From Candidatus Saccharibacteria bacterium UBA1788 (GTDB lineage Bacteria > Patescibacteriota > Saccharimonadia > Saccharimonadales > Saccharimonadaceae), in the NCBI GenBank assembly GCA_002315165.1, contig DCGC01000033.1:6790-16146 (forward strand): a stretch of DNA of 9,357 bases, in the 5' to 3' direction. The position numbers and the translations under genes were made by a program. Within the stretch, counting starts at the first letter, position 1, and each line of letters starts with the position of its first letter. Below are positions 4,985 to 9,357 of this stretch, piece by piece. The notes beneath the pieces were generated by a model, which saw only the letters and a program-made list of their open reading frames with translations, had not been told where the DNA came from and ran no database searches.

Positions 4985-5621
4985 AACCAATCAGCCAATA
5001 AAAGCCATTCAAAATACCAGATATTCCCCAACTCATCACGCTAGTAAAAATGCTGCTGCAGAAAAACAGTAATATATATACAATCACCAATCCTCCCCTT
5101 TCAATCTTTTCCATTATATCCCTAACTGCATCCGGCGCCATCGCATACAATATCCTCGACCCATCAAGCGGAGGAATAGGAATCATGTTAAAAACCATAA
5201 AACCAAGGTTAATCATAACAAATTCAATCGTAACAAAACCAATCCAGCCATTATTATATAAACAACCAGTAAAATGCCCCACCAAAAACCAAGCCAAAGC
5301 TAGCACAAAATTCGTCATCGGACCAGCGATAGCCACCAAAGCCATTCCCCATTCCCTAAATTTCAAATTTTTTCTATCGACAGGCACCGGCTTAGCCCCA
5401 CCAAAAACTGGTCCTCTTCCAGCAGATAATACATAAAGCATCAATGGCAACAAAACAGAAATAAATGGGTCCAAATGTTTGACAGGATTGAGAGTTAATC
5501 TTCCCTCATTTTTTGCAGTCTCATCACCCAAACAATATGCAACAAACCCATGCGCCAATTCGTGGAGCACCATAGATGCTAATATTACCCCAAGAACCGT
5601 TAATATTTCCACCAAACTCAT
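4980..5621 (-). CDS. Site-2 protease family (M50) intramembrane metalloprotease
   Basis: Polytopic zinc metalloprotease that cleaves substrates within the membrane. The 213-residue product carries HELAH (H20, E21, H24) in the first hydrophobic segment and the second signature NMIPIPPLDGSR, with D153 as the expected third zinc ligand. The family marker GGAKPVPVDRKNLK (about 74-87) and the AGPMTNFVLA segment (99-108) are also present. Hydrophobic segments are at about 3-27, 52-68, 93-117, 127-147 and 177-197. It has no PDZ domain, so it is the short form found widely in bacteria and archaea rather than RseP. The ATG shares one base with the preceding TAA (TAATG), so translation is probably coupled to the metallo-beta-lactamase-like gene. 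Substrate unknown. Confidence 0.92.
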   Translation of the reverse strand: MSLVEILTVLGVILASMVLHELAHGFVAYCLGDETAKNEGRLTLNPVKHLDPFISVLLPLMLYVLSAGRGPVFGGAKPVPVDRKNLKFREWGMALVAIAGPMTNFVLALAWFLVGHFTGCLYNNGWIGFVTIEFVMINLGFMVFNMIPIPPLDGSRILYAMAPDAVRDIMEKIERGGLVIVYILLFFCSSIFTSVMSWGISGILNGFYWLIGL

Positions 5622-6070
5622 TAGCTTAAAACTACTACCTCAAGTGCTAACGGTAATGATTCCAAATTTTTCACCTTCAATTTTTTCTCAGACCTCGCAG
5701 TAAGCTTCAATTCAGAAACCATACCATCTACATTTCCCATAGAAACCACCATTTTAGGCTCAATCTCACGAACAGCTCGCACCGAAGAAGTGCATAATAT
5801 ATTCGCAACGCCTAAATCATCCAAACCCTCTTCAATCCCACCAATAATCCCCACATGAACCCCACCAATCTCAACATCATAAATAGTTTTATGGCTTTCC
5901 GTCATAATTCCACGAATAGTCGCATCGCCAATTTCAAACTCTCCAGGGCCGGTAATTTTCCCTACCCCCAAATTAGCATCTATCGTTGCATCACCAACAT
6001 TAAACCTAATCGAATTCTTTTTTGTATTGATGATAATCTCATCTTGATTCTTTGATTCTATGTCAAACAT
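5621..6070 (-). CDS. Short metallo-beta-lactamase-fold-like protein without metal motif
   Basis: The 149-residue product resembles part of the UlaG/COG2220 group of metallo-beta-lactamase-fold proteins: GVGKITGPGEFEIGDATIRG (36-54, compare the GPGEYEV...IRGI segment of that group), a core strand region HVGIIGG (72-78), and EPKMVVSMGNVDGM (104-117) near the C-terminus. It is far shorter than the usual 210-250 residues and lacks the HxHxDH metal-binding motif and the other metal-ligand histidines (its only histidines are H60 and H72), so it is unlikely to be a hydrolase. AAGGAG (inside the last codons of the upstream gene) precedes the ATG, two bases after that gene's stop, and its own stop overlaps the start of the M50 gene. 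The frame is intact with ordinary codon use, so it looks like a maintained non-catalytic protein rather than a decaying gene. Family assignment is moderate. Confidence 0.65.
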   Translation of the reverse strand: MFDIESKNQDEIIINTKKNSIRFNVGDATIDANLGVGKITGPGEFEIGDATIRGIMTESHKTIYDVEIGGVHVGIIGGIEEGLDDLGVANILCTSSVRAVREIEPKMVVSMGNVDGMVSELKLTARSEKKLKVKNLESLPLALEVVVLS

Positions 6071-6072
6071 TT

Positions 6073-6678
6073 TTACTCCTTTATAATCTTATCCGGGTCT
6101 ATTATCTCGCTAACATCCATATCTAAAATTTCCAGGACAAACCTGTCCCTTACACTTTTTCTGTATAAGAAATCATCTTGACTCAAAATTGCATAGTTCA
6201 TCGGTTTGCCCTGCTTTTTTTCTATCACTTCCGCCCAATGCGTTAGTTTTTTAGTCTTATCATTGCCGATTATAAGCATATCCACACCCTCTTGCCCAGG
6301 AACTCGATTAGTTATCAATAAAGCCGCTAAATAATTTTTTACTGGCTTAATATATTCATCCCAACTGCTCTTGCGCACATCTTTGTCTTTTGTTGTATCA
6401 ACTTTTTTAGAAAATATTTCCGTCAACGCATGCGCATATGGGTGCTTAAGGTTTGCTGAGTAATAAACTTTGTTATCATATGTATCATTTTTTATAATAC
6501 CTACGCTCTCTAAGTTTAATAGTTCCCTTCTTACTGAATTTATCTGTTCCTCAATTACTCTAGTAATTTCTCGCACATAATAAGATTTATCGAGATTAGA
6601 GAAGAACAAGTTTAATAGTTTAGTCCTAGTCTTTGAGCCGAATATTTTTTCTGCAGGATTACTATTTTCTTTACTCAT
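6073..6678 (-). CDS. Winged-helix regulator with nucleotidyltransferase-like domain
   Basis: The 201-residue product begins with a winged-helix DNA-binding domain (about 10-78): IFGSKTRTKLLNLFFSN, YVREITRVIEEQINSVRREL as the helix-turn-helix, then LLNLESVGIIKNDTYDNKVY as the wing. The second half (about 100-195) contains GVDMLIIGN and NYAILSQDDFLYRKS, resembling minimal nucleotidyltransferase domains (compare the DLLVVG strand), but the GS motif and paired aspartates are not visible, so it is probably a sensor or binding module rather than an enzyme. Architectures of this kind are common in CPR genomes. The start overlaps the miaA stop by 8 bases (ATGAGTAA), and the stop is two bases before the next gene. 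Its position suggests it may regulate this operon; its target is unknown. Confidence 0.75.
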   Translation of the reverse strand: MSKENSNPAEKIFGSKTRTKLLNLFFSNLDKSYYVREITRVIEEQINSVRRELLNLESVGIIKNDTYDNKVYYSANLKHPYAHALTEIFSKKVDTTKDKDVRKSSWDEYIKPVKNYLAALLITNRVPGQEGVDMLIIGNDKTKKLTHWAEVIEKKQGKPMNYAILSQDDFLYRKSVRDRFVLEILDMDVSEIIDPDKIIKE

Positions 6679-7432
6679 CTTGCATACATTTTAGCACATA
6701 CGACTTAATTTTATCAAGCGGAAGCCAAACTATTTGCTTGTTTCGCCTCAGCCATGTTAGCTGTCTTTTTGCTAAATGCCAATCGTCATACCCCGCTAGC
6801 TCTTTTGCCTCATCGATAGTTATTTCCCCCTCCAAATATCTCCACGCAAATTGATATATATTACTTTTCATTGCCTGCAGACCCCAGCCATACTTATCAA
6901 CCAACTCCCGAGTCTCAGCATATAGTTCCGAACAAAACATTTGTTCAATTCTTTTTACTAGGCGCTCTCTTAATATTTCTTTATCCCAATCTACTCCAAC
7001 AATAAAAAATTGTGAATCAATTTTTTCTCGGTCCAGCGCACCATTTTTACTTTTTTCGTCAAAATGATAGTCGTAAACCAGCGCATCGATATACAAACCA
7101 GTTCCGCCTACTATAATTGGTACGTGCCCGCGTTTTCGTATCTCATCTATTTTATTCAACGCATACTCTTTCCAATCCGCCACGGTAAAACGCTCGTCCG
7201 GATTCACTAAATCAAAACCAAAATGACATACCCCAGAGCGCTCTTCCACGGAAGGTTTTGCCGTCCCCACATCCATACCACGATATATTGTTCTCGAATC
7301 AGCAGAAATAATCTCCCCATCAAGAGCCTTAGCTATTTCTATAGCTACACCAGTTTTACCCGAACCAGTAGGTCCGACAACAACCAGCACCTTGCCATCG
7401 TATCTATTTAATTTTTTGGAGATATTCACCAA
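6671..7432 (-). CDS. miaA: tRNA dimethylallyltransferase (short form)
   Basis: MiaA transfers the dimethylallyl group from DMAPP to N6 of A37 in tRNAs reading UNN codons. Counting from TTG 7432 (253 residues) it has the P-loop GPTGSGKT (20-27), SADSRTIYRGMDVGTAKP (43-60), VCHFGFDLVNPDE (68-80), IIVGGTGLYI (106-115) and the C-terminal AKRQLTWLRR (221-230). The usual protein is about 300 residues or more. The missing part is the segment between GGTGLY and the last third, where the conserved ND..R..RALEV region should be; only about 20 residues lie there. The start is uncertain: TTG 7432 and GTG 7429 both lie within the thrS end, without a close Shine-Dalgarno; a later GTG would leave only a few residues before the P-loop. 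It overlaps thrS by 29 bases and the regulator by 8, implying an operon. Confidence 0.9.
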   Translation of the reverse strand: MVNISKKLNRYDGKVLVVVGPTGSGKTGVAIEIAKALDGEIISADSRTIYRGMDVGTAKPSVEERSGVCHFGFDLVNPDERFTVADWKEYALNKIDEIRKRGHVPIIVGGTGLYIDALVYDYHFDEKSKNGALDREKIDSQFFIVGVDWDKEILRERLVKRIEQMFCSELYAETRELVDKYGWGLQAMKSNIYQFAWRYLEGEITIDEAKELAGYDDWHLAKRQLTWLRRNKQIVWLPLDKIKSYVLKCMQDE

Positions 7433-9167
7433 GTTCGTTTAGCCCTACCTTCCCCTCCGTATCACGCAAACGTATGCTTACTTCCCTATTTTCTGCATCT
7501 TTTTGGCCAATAACCAAAATCGCTGGTATCTTCATAGCAACGGCACGCTTAATCTTTTTGCCCAAGCTATCATCAGAATCATCAATAGAATATCTAATCA
7601 TATTATTTTTAATAGGGGCATTCAATTCAGACTTGTCAAGGATATCTTTTATTTCTTCAACATAGTTATCAACTTTATCATTGACAGTCAAAACCCTCAC
7701 TTGTTCCGGAGCACACCAAAATGGGAACCATCCAGCAGTATGTTCTATAAACACACTCATAAATCTTTCGATCGAGCCAATCAACGCACAATGAATCATA
7801 ATAGGCGTTTTCTTAGAGCCATCAGCATCAGCATATTCAAGCCCAAACCTCTTAGGCATTGCATAATCAAGCTGCACCGTAGCTAACTGCCATTCCCTAC
7901 CAAGAGCATCGACCGCCATAAAATCCATCTTTGGACCGTACATAGCCGCCTCACCAATACCTACAAAATATTCCATCTCAAACTTATCCGCCATCCTCTG
8001 TATTGATTTTTGAGCTTTATCCCACATCTCAGGATCACCAATATAGCCTTCACCATCATCCCTAAAGGACAAACGCAATTTTAATTTCATTCCAATTTTA
8101 GAATACAAATCTTTTGCAGATTCAATCAATTCGCCAAACACCATCTCTACTTGGTCATCCGTACAAAACACATGAGAATCGTCCTGAGTAATTGAACGAA
8201 CCCTCGACAATCCGCCAAGTTCGCCTTTTCTTTCATCGCGATACACCATCGTTGTCTCTAAATACTTAATAGGCAGCTCTTTATACGATCTTGGCACGCT
8301 TGCAAAAATCTGACTATGATGCGGACAACTTACTGGTTTAATCGCTAATTCATCACCGGATTCAGAGCTCACAAATTTTAGCAGCTCTGGAAACTTTTCA
8401 TAATGTCCCGAAGTTTTATAAAGATCAACATTCGCAATATGTGGAATACAAACCTTTCGATATCCACACCTTAAACGATACCCTTGCGTAAAATCGTTTA
8501 AAAGATCACGCAAAATTGTTCCTCTAGGAGTAAAAAGTGGCAACCCCGCCCCAACCAAATCAGAGAAGCAAAACAAATCTAGCTCTTTCCCAAGTTTCCT
8601 ATGGTCTCTGGCTTTAGCTTCTTCTTGCTTTTTAATATATTCATCAAGTTCTTCTTGCGTCCCAAAAGCTACCCCATAAATTCTCGTCAGCATTTCGCGT
8701 TTTTCATCACCACGCCAATACGCCCCCGCCACCCGTATCAGTTTAAACGCACCAATTTCTTTCATATTCTCAACATGTGGACCACGGCACAAATCTTCGA
8801 ACAAAACTTTTCCATTTGGTGTCACAATATCATAAAACGTGATCACTTCATTTTCTGGAAGATCGTTAATCAATTCAATCTTGTATTTCTGTCCATTTTC
8901 GTTCGCCCACAGCAATGCTTCATCTCTAGACACTTCCCTTCTAACCATTTTGCATCCCTGCGCAATAATTCCCCGCATCTTCTTCTCTATTTTCGCAAAA
9001 TCAGTATCAGAAACTTTCGCATCTCCAAAATCAATATCATAATAAAAACCATTTTCTACCGTTGGGCCCACTCCAAATGTTGTTGTAGGATAAAGCTCCT
9101 TAACCGCAGCCGCTAGCACGTGGCTCAAGGTATGACGCATTTTATCTAATTGTTCTTGATTTTTCAT
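7404..9167 (-). CDS. thrS: Threonyl-tRNA synthetase lacking the TGS domain
   Basis: Charges tRNA-Thr. At 587 residues it is shorter than the usual 640 or so because the N-terminal TGS domain is absent; the protein begins in the editing domain, whose key residues are intact: H12 and H16 in RHTLSH, and C127/H131 in CRGPH, so mischarged Ser-tRNA-Thr should still be cleared. The class II catalytic core has the zinc ligands C281 (SCPHH), H332 (DDSHVFC) and H459 (MIHCALIG), motif 2 MVYRDERKGELGG (307-319) and motif 3 GSIERFMSVFIEH. The anticodon-binding domain occupies about 486-587. AAAGGA (minus 9179-9174) lies six bases before the ATG, and I find no in-frame start upstream before the divergent tRNA gene. 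It heads the minus-strand operon. Confidence 0.97.
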   Translation of the reverse strand: MKNQEQLDKMRHTLSHVLAAAVKELYPTTTFGVGPTVENGFYYDIDFGDAKVSDTDFAKIEKKMRGIIAQGCKMVRREVSRDEALLWANENGQKYKIELINDLPENEVITFYDIVTPNGKVLFEDLCRGPHVENMKEIGAFKLIRVAGAYWRGDEKREMLTRIYGVAFGTQEELDEYIKKQEEAKARDHRKLGKELDLFCFSDLVGAGLPLFTPRGTILRDLLNDFTQGYRLRCGYRKVCIPHIANVDLYKTSGHYEKFPELLKFVSSESGDELAIKPVSCPHHSQIFASVPRSYKELPIKYLETTMVYRDERKGELGGLSRVRSITQDDSHVFCTDDQVEMVFGELIESAKDLYSKIGMKLKLRLSFRDDGEGYIGDPEMWDKAQKSIQRMADKFEMEYFVGIGEAAMYGPKMDFMAVDALGREWQLATVQLDYAMPKRFGLEYADADGSKKTPIMIHCALIGSIERFMSVFIEHTAGWFPFWCAPEQVRVLTVNDKVDNYVEEIKDILDKSELNAPIKNNMIRYSIDDSDDSLGKKIKRAVAMKIPAILVIGQKDAENREVSIRLRDTEGKVGLNELGEYLQKIK

Positions 9168-9191
9168 ACTTTATCCTTTCTTTGTCTCTTT

Positions 9192-9200
9192 ATTTTATCA
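9192..9200 (-). promoter_or_regulatory. Probable extended -10 promoter of the thrS operon
   Basis: TGATAAAAT (minus 9200-9192) is an extended -10 element 25 bases before the thrS ATG. No convincing -35 is present. I see no T-box stem or specifier loop; the leader is too short for one. Confidence 0.5.
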
Positions 9201-9207
9201 CATTTTA

Positions 9208-9216
9208 TGCTAAAAT
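9208..9216 (+). promoter_or_regulatory. Probable extended -10 promoter of tRNA-Val
   Basis: TGCTAAAAT (9208-9216) is an extended -10 element ten bases before the tRNA 5' end; initiation near 9223 would leave a leader of only a few bases. It lies back to back with the thrS promoter, their -10 elements only a few bases apart. Confidence 0.5.
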
Positions 9217-9225
9217 AATAGATAT

Positions 9226-9302
9226 GGGTCGCTAGCTCAGTTGGCTAGAGCGTCTCGTTTACACCGAGAAGGTCGGGGGTTCGAGCCCCTCGCGACCCAC
9301 CA
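9226..9302 (+). tRNA. tRNA-Val, anticodon UAC
   Basis: A full cloverleaf: acceptor GGGTCGC (9226-9232) with GCGACCC (9292-9298), D-stem GCTC/GAGC, anticodon stem TCTCG/CGAGA with loop TTTACAC (anticodon TAC), a T-stem GGGGG/CCCTC with one G-T pair and canonical T-loop TTCGAGC, discriminator A, and encoded CCA (9300-9302). Length is 77 nt including CCA. The canonical T-loop here contrasts with that of the tmRNA. Confidence 0.97.
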
Positions 9303-9309
9303 TTCCACA

Positions 9310-9329
9310 AGGCCTTAGGCCTATTTTTT
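9310..9329 (+). terminator. Intrinsic terminator of tRNA-Val
   Basis: AGGCC (9310-9314) pairs with GGCCT (9318-9322) around a TTA loop, followed by A and six T residues (9324-9329). The stem is short but GC-rich. Beyond it, 9330-9357 holds nothing I recognise. Confidence 0.7.
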
Positions 9330-9357
9330 ATACTACTAGCGGGCAAGGCAACGAAGC

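Noticed and set aside
1..9357. Recoding of TGA as an amino acid
   Set aside because: All supported genes are open without in-frame TGA and are full length using the standard code.
1..9357. CRISPR array, insertion sequence, prophage or integration site
   Set aside because: No regularly spaced repeats, transposase, terminal inverted repeats or tRNA-adjacent direct repeats were seen; the region is housekeeping in character.

Overview
The window is a gene-dense, AT-rich bacterial chromosome segment that mixes translation genes with three confidently recognised stable RNAs. Compact genes, short or overlapping intergenic gaps, slimmed-down housekeeping enzymes (ThrRS without a TGS domain, a short MiaA) and a winged-helix/nucleotidyltransferase-like regulator suggest a reduced-genome bacterium of the Patescibacteria (CPR), perhaps Saccharibacteria. 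That placement is inference. Every supported reading frame is open under the standard code, with no in-frame TGA, which argues against lineages that read TGA as Gly.

Left part (1-660): a consensus promoter drives a very short + strand transcript that ends at a strong terminator about 110 nt later, a candidate unnamed small RNA. Converging on it from the minus strand is a one-piece tmRNA (ssrA, 582 to 228) with an encoded CCA end, a readable tag (AKHVAYMPAYA) and its own terminator. Its T-loop and D-loop look non-canonical.

Plus-strand block (662-3607): a ComM/YifB-type AAA+ ATPase, then infC-rpmI-rplT-rpmB (IF3, L35, L20, L28) under a consensus promoter, closed by a strong hairpin. infC has no ordinary start codon at the right place; it appears to start at ATT behind a good Shine-Dalgarno, as in E. 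coli infC.

Minus-strand block (9167 to 3614): thrS-miaA-winged-helix regulator-degenerate metallo-beta-lactamase-like protein-M50 protease are tightly packed or overlapping and are probably one operon. After a 166-nt structured gap comes a Nudix/RNase HI fusion gene, then the RNase P RNA gene (rnpB), whose promoter lies inside the 3' end of the fusion gene. rnpB and rpmB converge on one bidirectional terminator. The structured gap is the most intriguing part. On the minus strand it starts just after a TATAAT box, folds into a closed multi-hairpin domain, and contains an 8-nt sequence exactly complementary to the fusion gene's Shine-Dalgarno region, a layout like a riboswitch or other cis-regulatory RNA.

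Right end: tRNA-Val(UAC) with encoded CCA and a terminator, divergent from thrS. Functionally the window covers translation initiation (IF3), ribosome assembly (L35, L20, L28), tRNA charging, modification and 5' maturation (ThrRS, MiaA, RNase P), ribosome rescue (tmRNA), DNA uptake/recombination (ComM) and intramembrane proteolysis.
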